A stretch of 15,216 bases of DNA from Thermoplasmata archaeon (GTDB taxonomy: Archaea; Thermoplasmatota; Thermoplasmata; GCA-020350865): the NCBI GenBank assembly GCA_020351895.1, contig CP070672.1, positions 3,308,148 through 3,323,363 on the forward strand, given 5' to 3'. Below are positions 8,601-15,216 of the stretch, in pieces. Below the pieces are notes generated by a model that saw nothing but the letters and a program-made list of their open reading frames with translations, did no database searches and was not told where the DNA came from. The stretch's first letter is position 1. Each line of letters begins with the position of its first letter. The translations under genes were made by a program, and so were the position numbers.

Positions 8601-9865
8601 GCTTCCACTTCCTTTGGATAGAATTTCACGATGACATCACAGACCTCAAGCACCTTCTCAGGCTGATTCAGTTTCTTGAAAGCTCCTTTTTTGTTGGAAA
8701 GAGCCCTCAGATCCTTTGAATCCAGGCTCAAGACCCTGTCAAAGAGGTCAACTGCCTCTTCTGGTTCATCAATAGAAAGCAGGGCCCAGCCCTTGTCATT
8801 CAATGCCCTTAAATTCTCGGGATCCAACTTCAATATTAAATTGCATACAGCGATGACCTCCTCGTACCTCTCCAGGGTCATTAGGGCATCATTCTTATTG
8901 CATAGGGTCAAAATGTCCTTGGGATCCAGCTTTTCAGCCTTCTTAAAATCGCTTAGAGCCTCCTTGGCTTTCCCAATTTCTAGGAGAACAACTCCTTTTT
9001 TATTCCATGATTCCTTGTCTTTTTTGTCGATTTTTATTGCATTTTCATATGACTTCAATGCCTCCTTCAGCTGGCCGCTTTTGTGAAGCATGAGTCCCTT
9101 ACCCTTCCATAGCGATTTATCCTTATGATCCAGGTCTATCCCTTTTTGAAAGCTGTCTGCTGCCTCCTGAAACTTGTCGAGCTTACCAAGAACCCAGGCC
9201 CTGCCGCTCCACACATTCTTATCCTTTGGATCTATCTCAGAAGCTCTGTCATAACAATCCAGGGCCTCATTGTATTTTTCCCCGCCTTCCAAAACCTCAG
9301 CCTTCCGAAGCCATATGCTCTTATCATCTGGAGTCAATTTTAAAATCCTGTCATAGAATTCCAGTTCATTTGGATAGATATCGATTATTGAAAGGTAACA
9401 CTCCTTGGCCCTCTTCGGCTTATTCATCCTTTCCAAGGCTGTCCCTTTGAAACTCATGGCTCTCTTATCCTTGGGCTCGATTCGCAGGGCAGAATCGAAT
9501 GATAAAATGGCGTCCTTGAACTTCTCTATTTCAATCAAGGCTTCACCACGATTCACCCAAGCATTCGTGTTTTTCTCGTCTAGATGAAGGGCTTTGTCAA
9601 AAATTCTCAGGGCATCGTTTCTTCTGTCAACCTTAATCAGTGCCTCGCCAAGGTCGTTGTAGACACCAGAGATAGAGCCCTTATAAGTGGATATCTCATC
9701 CTTATGCGATTCCAAATAATCCATGAGCTTTGTATACTGGATTATTGCCTTTGCATCGTTTTTCTTTGTGTGATATTCATTGCCCTTATCCAAGAACTTT
9801 CTCGATTTGTCGTGGATATACTTCTCTTTTTTTGCACCGCTTAGAATCTTCTCCATGATCTCCAT
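5627..9865 (-). CDS. Giant TPR protein with HTH-like segments and C-terminal RING-like zinc module
   Basis: 1412 residues. Four TPR-like units (about 21-54, 65-98, 99-132, 133-166) and a half unit (167-181) precede 27 repeats of exactly 34 residues (182-1099) in unbroken register, with Trp/Leu at position 4, Gly/Lys at 8 and Tyr/Phe/Cys at 24. A capping helix (about 1100-1120), three HTH-like segments (1137-1167, 1203-1234, 1258-1290), an acidic linker and a Cys/His module (1344-1390) follow, then a basic stretch PRRRRGKK. No signal peptide or membrane helix is seen, so it is probably a cytoplasmic scaffold that binds peptides or proteins along the TPR superhelix. ATG at 9865 was chosen; an in-frame ATG at 9856 is a serious alternative because a TATA-like TTTATTAT lies 21-28 bases ahead of it (leaderless start). 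It is a tandem paralogue of the gene upstream on the same strand. The function is unknown. Confidence 0.92.
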   Translation of the reverse strand: MEIMEKILSGAKKEKYIHDKSRKFLDKGNEYHTKKNDAKAIIQYTKLMDYLESHKDEISTYKGSISGVYNDLGEALIKVDRRNDALRIFDKALHLDEKNTNAWVNRGEALIEIEKFKDAILSFDSALRIEPKDKRAMSFKGTALERMNKPKRAKECYLSIIDIYPNELEFYDRILKLTPDDKSIWLRKAEVLEGGEKYNEALDCYDRASEIDPKDKNVWSGRAWVLGKLDKFQEAADSFQKGIDLDHKDKSLWKGKGLMLHKSGQLKEALKSYENAIKIDKKDKESWNKKGVVLLEIGKAKEALSDFKKAEKLDPKDILTLCNKNDALMTLERYEEVIAVCNLILKLDPENLRALNDKGWALLSIDEPEEAVDLFDRVLSLDSKDLRALSNKKGAFKKLNQPEKVLEVCDVIVKFYPKEVEAWVDRGIVLEELEQTEKAVSSYDKALHIEPENLDILLKKKDALKKLGQDEGIIVTCDSILRLDPKNLEALEDKGASLINLQRNDEAIDLFDKLLKLEPNNIDAIYKKGVALGRQGAYEEAIKCYDKALKLDPKNEEILESKGDALRALEDFEGALRWYDKALKLDDRNVKIWDKRGKILLDQERYEEALASYDSALSIESENSRYLYFKGVALDWLGRYEEALLTFDSALDLNSRDENSLLGKGLVLVKMDRGSEALRSLDNVLDINSDNLEALISKKDVLMKLGDYEDVDMTCDRIIELAPNNARAWEDKAFAQTKQGKESLAVESYEKALDLEPENLKLWELKKGVLKSLGRYDDILYACDRILDYEPNNMEALKDKGEALENLDLYEKAIELYDVVLKSYPKDVTALQKKARALSKIGLFEESRECYDKALTLEKKNKTLWNDKANLLAKMEEYEDAILYYDNALKLDSKDDGIWTNKGLALYEASNYNEAQEAFDSALELNDKNLQALEGKAKTLMASDEFESAIRCFDKVIEAKPDDVSSWVSKAEAYMSLGRFEGAIGCYDRAIDLEENNKSHWINKGMLLDRTGKYEAAISCYDRALGIDDKDANIWYRKGMALSKLGDMEVALGCYDRALGLNPNNKQIWTSKGIILNNMENYEQALRCFDHALSMDSKFLPALEGKERADRMIKNRNMERYAREILKFERDYQRPVTKEEAFRICHIPYSYLDSVIEFLSKKEDVDIMAMSHEQREKFEIDSNSAIVSALRENPASFEKHGLRLSDVVMRFPDYDIPKAKRLLVYINKMDDMEVKVDEVDPELEDKLQRALELPPHSRNLMGLISEMNLGIYEAKKVFSVLTTFHDQEVLTPEIRVRSLAQEYAYGESMEGESPRELEEVPFEKPLEYETTVDTKEVSVEEALCPICEKNSVEVEHECGAKMCRDCLSEYNERYAKLYETEGGEVICPKCGEEIVLPRRRRGKKEGEEYIRL
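5696..5836 (-). other. RING-like cross-brace zinc module at the C-terminus of the TPR protein
   Basis: Residues 1344-1390 hold eight candidate ligands: C1344-x2-C1347, H1356-x-C1358, C1363-x2-C1366 and C1387-x2-C1390. The CPIC start, the HECGAKMCRDCL block and the CPKC end follow RING finger spacing, with CG-x3-C-x2-C matching the usual CGH-x-x-C-x2-C. The canonical His position is Ala1360, but His1356 two residues before C1358 could supply the missing ligand. In a cross-brace, site 1 would be C1344/C1347/C1363/C1366 and site 2 H1356/C1358/C1387/C1390. Two independent zinc ribbons are the alternative. Ubiquitin-ligase activity is not implied by this alone. Confidence 0.6.
5981..6517 (-). other. 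Three helix-turn-helix-like segments between the TPR array and the zinc module
   Basis: Residues 1117-1295 are not TPR. Three stretches look alike: TKEEAFRICHIPYSYLDSVI with a following DVDI, RLSDVVMRFPDYDIPKAKRL with a following DMEV, and NLMGLISEMNLGIYEAKKVF with a following QEVL. Each has a helix, a short turn, a second amphipathic helix and a strand-like end, with starts 66 and 55 residues apart. That is the outline of winged-helix or HTH units, which could bind nucleic acid or serve as protein contacts. The assignment is by eye and there is no named family match. Confidence 0.4.
6569..9805 (-). repeat. TPR array of about 31 units (102 bp period)
   Basis: The array spans residues 21-1099. 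After four N-terminal units and a half unit, 27 consecutive 34-residue repeats run without one inserted or deleted residue: position-4 residues fall at 185, 219, 253, 287 and so on to 1069. Most units read W/L-x-x-K/G-x-x-L-x-x-x-x-x-Y-x-x-A-x-x-x-Y-D-x-A-L-x-L-D-P-x-N, the classic TPR consensus. Five units (starting at 318, 386, 454, 692 and 760) form a subclass with Lys at position 8 and Cys at position 24. Confidence 0.92.
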
Positions 9866-10081
9866 GGTCTCGCCCCATAATAAAGAGGTAAATCATATCT
9901 AAAAGCATAAAGCCTTCGGTGGATTCAACAGGATCCGTTAAGATGAATGTTTGTACACTTGTTAAATGTCCTCTACTGATTGTATAAACTAAAATTCAGA
10001 ATCAAACATCAATCAAACTAAGCGTGTCCATTATTTAATATAATTAATAAAACAGACTACTATACCTTTTACATAAATCAA
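9866..10081. other. AT-rich intergenic region between the two TPR genes
   Basis: These 216 bp separate the stop of the upstream TPR gene (10082) from the start of the downstream one (9865). They are AT-rich and contain no RNA gene or credible small ORF. A direct repeat of ATCAAAC occurs at 10001-10007 and 10012-10018, an 11-bp period. TATA-like boxes for - strand transcription are seen near 9980, 9908 and 9880. Only short T tracts (four T on the - strand near 10050) are available to terminate the upstream gene, so read-through from gene 3 into gene 2 is possible. Confidence 0.6.
9877..9914 (-). promoter_or_regulatory. Candidate archaeal promoter boxes for the downstream TPR gene
   Basis: Reading the - strand, CTTTATGCTTTT (about 9901-9912) and TTTATTAT (9877-9884) resemble archaeal TATA elements. 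The first would place transcription start near 9882, giving a short leader before the ATG at 9865. The second lies 21-28 bases before the ATG at 9856 and fits a leaderless start there. There is no GGAGG-type ribosome site; the closest is GGGGCG just ahead of the first ATG. Both calls are by eye only. Confidence 0.3.
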
Positions 10082-13000
10082 TTATTTCTCTTCCTTCTTA
10101 TCCTCAGCTCTTGCTTCACCCAGAGACGATTCTTCTTCATCCAGCCCTTCAGCCTCTTCTGCCCCATATGTGTTTATGAGTTTAAGGAAGTAGTTTGTAG
10201 CATCGATATATTCCTTGTCCTCAAGGGCTGATTCTGCGCTTTCCACCAATGCCATGGCATCTGTTATATCTATGCCTTCTTTCTTTGCTACATCCAGTTC
10301 CTCTCTTACTGAGAAAAGTTTTTCGTAAAGGTACCTTTTTATTCCCCTTTCAACGAGCTTCTTGCAGCTATCGGTGAATGAAGTGACCTGCAGGTAGTAT
10401 CCCTCCTCCATTGCGGCTTTGGCCTCGTTCAGCATGTTATTTGCTCTCGAAACATCAAAGCCCAGCGATTCTGCGGTTGAAATGAGTCGCTTGCAGCTAT
10501 CAATTGGTTTTAAAAGGTGTTCTTTGTATAAACGGTCCGCTAATCTGATGGTTTCCTTGGCGAGCTTAATGGCTGCAAGATATTTGCCACCATCAAATTC
10601 CTTCTTTGCTGTGTCAAAAGTTTCCTTTATATCTCTAATATTCACCCCTATGTCTTTCCCCTCGCTTATTCTGGCCGAAGCTGCAGAAAGTGTTGTTGAC
10701 GCTCTCTCATACTCCTCTGTGACCTCTAATAACTCCATGCCACTCTCCATGATGTGTCCCAGGGCTTTCACGTAATCGTGGTTATCCAATTCTGTTGATG
10801 CGTTCGTCAAAAGCGCCTTAATCCTCTCGGATCCAATGCCATTTTTCTCTGCTTCCTTAAGGTTTTCTGTGGTCTTATCAAGGAATTCTTCCACCATCCT
10901 CTTCTGTAGATCTGCTTTCCCTACAACGCTTTCACTCTGCATGGCAAATTGTAAGGCCTTTTTAATATCTCGATCTGCGAAAGCGTCCTTTGCCTCCTTA
11001 AGCATTTTATATGCCTCAAAAACATCTTTACCTTCACTCTTAGACCTATCTATTATTGATTGGAATAGGTCTATGGACTCCGATACTTTCCGTTCTTTTA
11101 CCCTTTTTGCCAGGATTATGCACTTCTTACCGTGTTCTATTGAAGATATATACTTGCTGTCCATTAGCTCGGAAATTGCTTTTGCCCGCAGAGCTTTTGC
11201 TTCGCTAATATCTGCATTAATATTCTCAGCCTCTCTGATATAATTCCCTGCAAGATAGATTATGTTGGCAGCTCTCTGGCTCTCGTCCCTTATATCTTCG
11301 ATTTCAACCAAGCTCTGGAGGGTGTATCTTGCTGAGTTCTTATATTGATATGACTCTTGGGCATCCCTTGCTTTTTGATATAATACTTCGACAGTCATCA
11401 CCTCTAAACCCGACTTTTTTAAATCGATTATGATGGAATTAACAGAAGAAAGTAATGCTGTAATCCTTGTACTGCATAGCTCCTTTGCCTTTTCCGCGGT
11501 TTTTACCGCCGAATCAAGGGCATTTTCATATTGCTCATTTTTCAGGTATATTGCGCTCTTTTTTAGGTGCAGTTCTAAATCTGAGGTGTCCATTTTAATA
11601 TCTTTTAAGATATCTATGAACTCCTGGCTTTGGATTATTTTCTCCTTTATCAAATGGGCTGTTGTAAGTTGCTTGACATCATTATCACATTCCTGGATTT
11701 TCTTTGATGCTGTATCAAAATCCTGAGTCTTTAACGCTAATTTGATCTCATCGATCTTCTTTAGAGGCGCTGACATATCTATGCCCATTTTTCTTGCTTC
11801 CTCTAATTGTTTTATAACAGAGCCAAGTGTTTCAGAAAGTCCTTTGTACCTTTCTCTTATCATCTGTATTTCATCTTTTATTTGACAAATAATGGAATAG
11901 GCTTCCTTAAATAATCCCTTATTTAAGGCTTCCTTCCCCCGGGTCAGGGCATTCTCCTGCTTTAGAAAGTCTATTCCCATGTCTTTTACCTGTTGTATAT
12001 TATCATTTATTCCGGTTAACATATCGGTAACAATACTTTTCTGCTTTTCATCAATATCCTGTATGATTTTTCCTGATTTGGTCAAAGCTTCGGGATAATT
12101 CTTGTCTTCTGGGATAGATTTCACTTCCCCCAACTTGTTTCCGAACTCCGAAGTATCGCCTCCCATCTCTCTAAGCAGAGATATTGATGTTTCCGCGGCT
12201 TTGATGATATCCTTTCTGTACACTCTTACAACATTTTTGCATTCTACAATATGACCATGAGCTCCAATGTAATTATCCTTATCCAAGGCTTCCTTGGCAT
12301 TGGAAAGAAGGGCAAGACATCTGCCTTTCTCATCTCCCTCTTTCAGGGAGGTTAAGATTTCGCTGAATATGTTTATCTCCACGGTTATACCCTTTCTTAT
12401 GCCCTCTTTTGCCCCTTCCTTACCTGCCGAAAGCTCCATTACCCTGTTGAAAACCTCCAAGGCCCCGTCATACATGTGGGATTTATACAGGGCAAGAGCC
12501 TTATTTGTCAAGATATTATCATCATCTGGATCCAATTTCAATGCGCAATCAAAGCTTTTGATTGCATTCTCGTAATCTTCCATTTTCGAAAGTAAAATCC
12601 CTTTTTCGGTTAAGAGCATCTTATTGTCATTCTCAAAATTTAAGGCTTCATCATAGCACTTCAATGATGCTTCATATCGCTCCAATCTGGCAAGGGCTTG
12701 GGCCTTCTTATGCAAAACAAAGATATCCCTTGGAGAAGATTCGAGAACATTGTCATAGACCTTAATGGCCTCATCGTACCTTTCAAGATTTTCCAGTGCC
12801 TCGCTTTTATCCCTCATAGCCTCCTTATTATTTGGCTCATGGCCAAGAATCTTATCACAGGTAGAGATAACATCCTCATGCTTTCCAAGGTGTTTCAAAG
12901 TTTCTTTCTTCTGCCCTAATAGTTTCAGGTTCCCAGGCTCAATGGATAGAACCTTATCATAGGCTGAAACGGCAGCATCATGTTCTCCGAGATTCATCAA

Positions 13001-15208
13001 TGCATATGCCTTGTCCTCAAGAGCCCTTATATTGTTTGTGGAGACTAAGAGAATTTTATCACATATCGAATCAAGTTCTTTAAAGTTTCCAAGCTTCTTG
13101 AGAACCCCTCTTTTCCCCTCCAATGCATTTAAGTTATCTCGGTTGACATCCAGGACCTTATTCAATGCATCTAAGGCTTCGCCTTCTCTCTCCATCTTAA
13201 TTAGAACCAAGCCCTTACCCAATAAGGCATCCTCATACCTTTCATTCAATTCTAAGGCTGAATCGAAGGCTTGTTGCGCTTCATCATAACGATTCAGTTT
13301 ATCCAAAGAAAGGCCCATAAGATACAGGAATCTTTGATTTTTGGGATCATAGGTGAGTGCTTTTTCATAGGATATAAAGACCTCCTGGAACATCTCTTTC
13401 TCCAGAAGAATTTTCCCTCTCTTGTCCCATATTTCAACATCTTCTTCATCAAGCTTCAAGGCCAAATCATAGCAACTTACAGCCTCCTCGAGTTTATTTA
13501 GGTGCCTCAATGTATCCCCTTTATCTTCCAAAATTTCCTTGTTGTTTGGATCGAGATTCAAGGCTGCATTATAACATTTTAATGCCTCCTCGTGGGCTCC
13601 AGTGCGGCTTAGGGCAATGCCCTTTCGAAAGTGACCATTCGCATTATCAGAATCAAAATTCAACAGAAAGTCCAAAACCTCTATGGCCTCTTTGTTTCTT
13701 TCTAGGTTCAAAAGGGAAGCCGCTTTATTTTCAAGTGCCTTGCTGTTTTCGGGTTCGATACTCAATATATTGTTGCATGTGCTTATTATCTCCTCGTCTT
13801 TCCCCATTCGCATCAGAGAATTTGTTTTCTTAAGCAGAATATCCAGATTATCGGGCTCTATCTTCAATGCAGTATCGTAAGAGTACAAGGCTTCATCCAC
13901 CTGTCCGAGTTCTTCTTGCACTGCACCCATATCAATCCAAGAATTCAACTCATCGGGGAAGAATTCTACAATGTTCTTGCATGTGGTTAGCACTCCCTCC
14001 AATTGCTTCAGGTTCCAATACGCCTTTTTTTTGCCATTGAGTGTCTTCAAATCCATTGGATCTATTACCAAGATCTTGTCGAAGATCTCTATGGCTTTTT
14101 CAGGTTTTCCTGAAAGTAGCAGTACTGAACCTTTGTCCCTTTGTGTCTGCAGGTTCTCAGGATCGAGCTCGATTATTATATCACATACTTTGATTACATC
14201 CTCGTGCTTAGCAAGCGCCATCAATATCTTTTTTTTGTTATTTAATGTCTCTATGTCATCAGGTACCAGGGCGAGGGCTTTTTCGTGGGCATTCAATGCC
14301 TCCTCGAACGATCCCATCTCGAAGAGGAGGGACCCTATGTTATTCCATGATTCATGGTCTTTCTCGTCCAATTTAATGGCATTTTCGAATGCATCTTGTG
14401 CTTCCCTCAATTTACCAGTTGAATGAAGCATAGATCCCATACCCTTCCATAAATTCGCATCTTTTTCATCTATCTCTAGGGCTTTTTTGAAGCTAAAAGC
14501 AGACTCTTCGTATTTATCGAGCTTACCCAGAATCCACGCCCTATTTGCCCATATTTCCTTATTTTTAACACCTAATTCAAGTACCTTATCATAGCATTCT
14601 AAGGCATTCTCGTATTTCCCGTCCTCATCGAGCACCTCTGCCTTTTTTAACCAAATACTCTTATCTTCGGGATTGAGGTTCAGGATTCTGTCGTAGAATA
14701 TAACCTCCTTTGGGTGATGTTCCAATGCAGTCAGGTAGCATTCCTTGGCCAAGTCAGGCCTGTTAATTTTCTCATATGCCTCTCCTTTGAAGCCCAAGGC
14801 ATTCTTTTCTTTTGGCTCGATTTTCAGGGCAGCATCAAAGGATTTTAAGGCCTCATCGTGCATCTTTGAGGTTATTAAAATTAAAATTCTTCCCCTGTTC
14901 ACCCATATGTCAGTATTCCTTGGATCGAGATGAAGGGCTTTGTCGATTATTCTTAAGGCATCCTTCTCCCTATTGGCTTTAATGAGAGCCTGACCAATAT
15001 CCTTATACAATCCAGAGATATAGACCCTATTTGAGGGCTGATTATCCTTATGCGAGTCTAGATAGTCTATTGCCATATTATAGTATGCAATAGCCTCAGA
15101 TTCTTTTCCTTCTGCATAACACTGATTGCCCGTCTCTATGAGGTTTTTAGGTTTCTCAGGGTTGAAATTCTCTGTATTTGGACCGGTTGAAATCCTCTTC
15201 TTCTTCAT
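10082..15208 (-). CDS. Giant TPR protein with C-terminal array of a 63-residue helical repeat
   Basis: 1708 residues. Residues 22-930 are TPRs: four N-terminal units, a half unit (168-182), then 22 exact 34-residue repeats (183-930). Residues from about 945 to 1684 form roughly twelve copies of a different, 62-64-residue helical repeat, and the protein ends in an acidic then mixed-charge tail (EEAEGLDEEESS to EDKKEEK). No signal peptide, membrane helix or zinc motif is present, so it is probably a long cytoplasmic rod or scaffold. The TPR half is a paralogue of the gene downstream on the same strand, matching it residue for residue with an offset of one from residue 183. The ATG at 15208 is only 8 bases from the window edge and the frame stays open to the edge, so an earlier start cannot be excluded; homology with gene 2 begins about 20 residues in, which supports this start. 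The promoter is outside the window. Confidence 0.9.
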   Translation of the reverse strand: MKKKRISTGPNTENFNPEKPKNLIETGNQCYAEGKESEAIAYYNMAIDYLDSHKDNQPSNRVYISGLYKDIGQALIKANREKDALRIIDKALHLDPRNTDIWVNRGRILILITSKMHDEALKSFDAALKIEPKEKNALGFKGEAYEKINRPDLAKECYLTALEHHPKEVIFYDRILNLNPEDKSIWLKKAEVLDEDGKYENALECYDKVLELGVKNKEIWANRAWILGKLDKYEESAFSFKKALEIDEKDANLWKGMGSMLHSTGKLREAQDAFENAIKLDEKDHESWNNIGSLLFEMGSFEEALNAHEKALALVPDDIETLNNKKKILMALAKHEDVIKVCDIIIELDPENLQTQRDKGSVLLLSGKPEKAIEIFDKILVIDPMDLKTLNGKKKAYWNLKQLEGVLTTCKNIVEFFPDELNSWIDMGAVQEELGQVDEALYSYDTALKIEPDNLDILLKKTNSLMRMGKDEEIISTCNNILSIEPENSKALENKAASLLNLERNKEAIEVLDFLLNFDSDNANGHFRKGIALSRTGAHEEALKCYNAALNLDPNNKEILEDKGDTLRHLNKLEEAVSCYDLALKLDEEDVEIWDKRGKILLEKEMFQEVFISYEKALTYDPKNQRFLYLMGLSLDKLNRYDEAQQAFDSALELNERYEDALLGKGLVLIKMEREGEALDALNKVLDVNRDNLNALEGKRGVLKKLGNFKELDSICDKILLVSTNNIRALEDKAYALMNLGEHDAAVSAYDKVLSIEPGNLKLLGQKKETLKHLGKHEDVISTCDKILGHEPNNKEAMRDKSEALENLERYDEAIKVYDNVLESSPRDIFVLHKKAQALARLERYEASLKCYDEALNFENDNKMLLTEKGILLSKMEDYENAIKSFDCALKLDPDDDNILTNKALALYKSHMYDGALEVFNRVMELSAGKEGAKEGIRKGITVEINIFSEILTSLKEGDEKGRCLALLSNAKEALDKDNYIGAHGHIVECKNVVRVYRKDIIKAAETSISLLREMGGDTSEFGNKLGEVKSIPEDKNYPEALTKSGKIIQDIDEKQKSIVTDMLTGINDNIQQVKDMGIDFLKQENALTRGKEALNKGLFKEAYSIICQIKDEIQMIRERYKGLSETLGSVIKQLEEARKMGIDMSAPLKKIDEIKLALKTQDFDTASKKIQECDNDVKQLTTAHLIKEKIIQSQEFIDILKDIKMDTSDLELHLKKSAIYLKNEQYENALDSAVKTAEKAKELCSTRITALLSSVNSIIIDLKKSGLEVMTVEVLYQKARDAQESYQYKNSARYTLQSLVEIEDIRDESQRAANIIYLAGNYIREAENINADISEAKALRAKAISELMDSKYISSIEHGKKCIILAKRVKERKVSESIDLFQSIIDRSKSEGKDVFEAYKMLKEAKDAFADRDIKKALQFAMQSESVVGKADLQKRMVEEFLDKTTENLKEAEKNGIGSERIKALLTNASTELDNHDYVKALGHIMESGMELLEVTEEYERASTTLSAASARISEGKDIGVNIRDIKETFDTAKKEFDGGKYLAAIKLAKETIRLADRLYKEHLLKPIDSCKRLISTAESLGFDVSRANNMLNEAKAAMEEGYYLQVTSFTDSCKKLVERGIKRYLYEKLFSVREELDVAKKEGIDITDAMALVESAESALEDKEYIDATNYFLKLINTYGAEEAEGLDEEESSLGEARAEDKKEEK
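10157..12337 (-). repeat. About twelve copies of a 62-64-residue helical repeat, unassigned family
   Basis: Units start near residues 958, 1016, 1078, 1142, 1205, 1267, 1331, 1393, 1457, 1521, 1583 and 1645, the last one partial. The pattern is G-x-D-[VIMT] at the start, 5-9 residues, L-x-x-A-x-x-x-L-x-x-x-x-Y-x-x-A, a helix of about 20 residues often holding a Cys or Ser, and a final helix ending in A/L-K-K/E-x before the next G. Clear examples are GIDITDAMALVESAESALED and GVNIRDIKETFDTAKKEFDG. Each unit seems to have two short helices like a TPR hairpin plus one long linking helix. Spectrin-like three-helix bundles and elongated coiled coil are the alternatives. Confidence 0.75.
12419..15145 (-). 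repeat. TPR array of about 26 units, colinear with the neighbouring paralogue
   Basis: Residues 22-930. Position-4 residues fall every 34 residues from W186 (W220, W254, W288, L322 and on to L900), with no insertion or deletion in 22 repeats. The Lys8/Cys24 subclass occurs at repeats starting 319, 387, 455, 693 and 761, exactly the positions occupied in the paralogue. The N-terminal third unit has one to two extra residues (LILITSKMHDEA against LIEIEKFKDA in the paralogue). Confidence 0.92.
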
Positions 15209-15216
15209 AAACTCGC

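Noticed and set aside
6569..9805. A 102-bp DNA periodicity that could suggest a CRISPR-like or satellite array
   Set aside because: The repeats are diverged at the DNA level and reflect TPR codons; no conserved direct repeat with unique spacers is present.
6011..9844. Many + strand ORFs of 60-136 codons opposite gene 2, and similar ones opposite gene 3
   Set aside because: They lie wholly inside long coding regions, have no recognisable domains or starts, and arise from the repetitive opposite strand.
10030..10052. AT-rich imperfect palindrome as a replication origin or attachment site
   Set aside because: It is short and made of A and T only, with no repeated origin boxes, tRNA or integrase gene nearby.

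Overview
The window holds three very long genes, all made of repeats, and almost nothing else. Gene 1 (bases 1-5589, + strand) is open at the left edge, so its start and any signal peptide lie outside. It encodes a large surface protein: a glycine-rich repeat region, two beta-sandwich-like segments, twelve tandem Ig-like repeats of 99-100 residues, one more Ig-like domain, a C-terminal membrane helix and a short, proline-rich cytoplasmic tail. Genes 2 (5627-9865) and 3 (10082-15208) lie on the - strand, facing gene 1. Both encode giant tetratricopeptide repeat (TPR) proteins without a visible signal peptide or membrane helix.

Genes 2 and 3 are tandem paralogues. From the N-terminal TPRs through 22 further 34-residue repeats they match repeat for repeat, with no insertion or deletion across about 748 residues. 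They then diverge completely. Gene 2 adds five more TPRs, about three helix-turn-helix-like segments and a C-terminal RING-like Cys/His zinc module. Gene 3 instead carries about twelve copies of a 62-64-residue helical repeat that I cannot assign to a named family.

No marker gene fixes the organism. A type I membrane protein ending in a membrane helix plus basic stop-transfer residues, without LPXTG or an outer-membrane sorting domain, with many N-x-T/S sequons, next to AT-rich intergenic DNA with TATA-like boxes and no clear Shine-Dalgarno site, suggests an archaeon. Proteins of this style are familiar from uncultivated Thermoplasmata-like euryarchaea. This is a moderate-to-weak inference.

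The genes leave little spare sequence: 37 bp between the converging ends of genes 1 and 2, and 216 bp between genes 3 and 2, which probably contains the promoter of gene 2. No function is established for any of the three. The plausible reading is a cell-surface adhesin or sheath protein beside a pair of cytoplasmic TPR scaffolds. A physical link between them, for instance through the proline-rich tail, is speculation.
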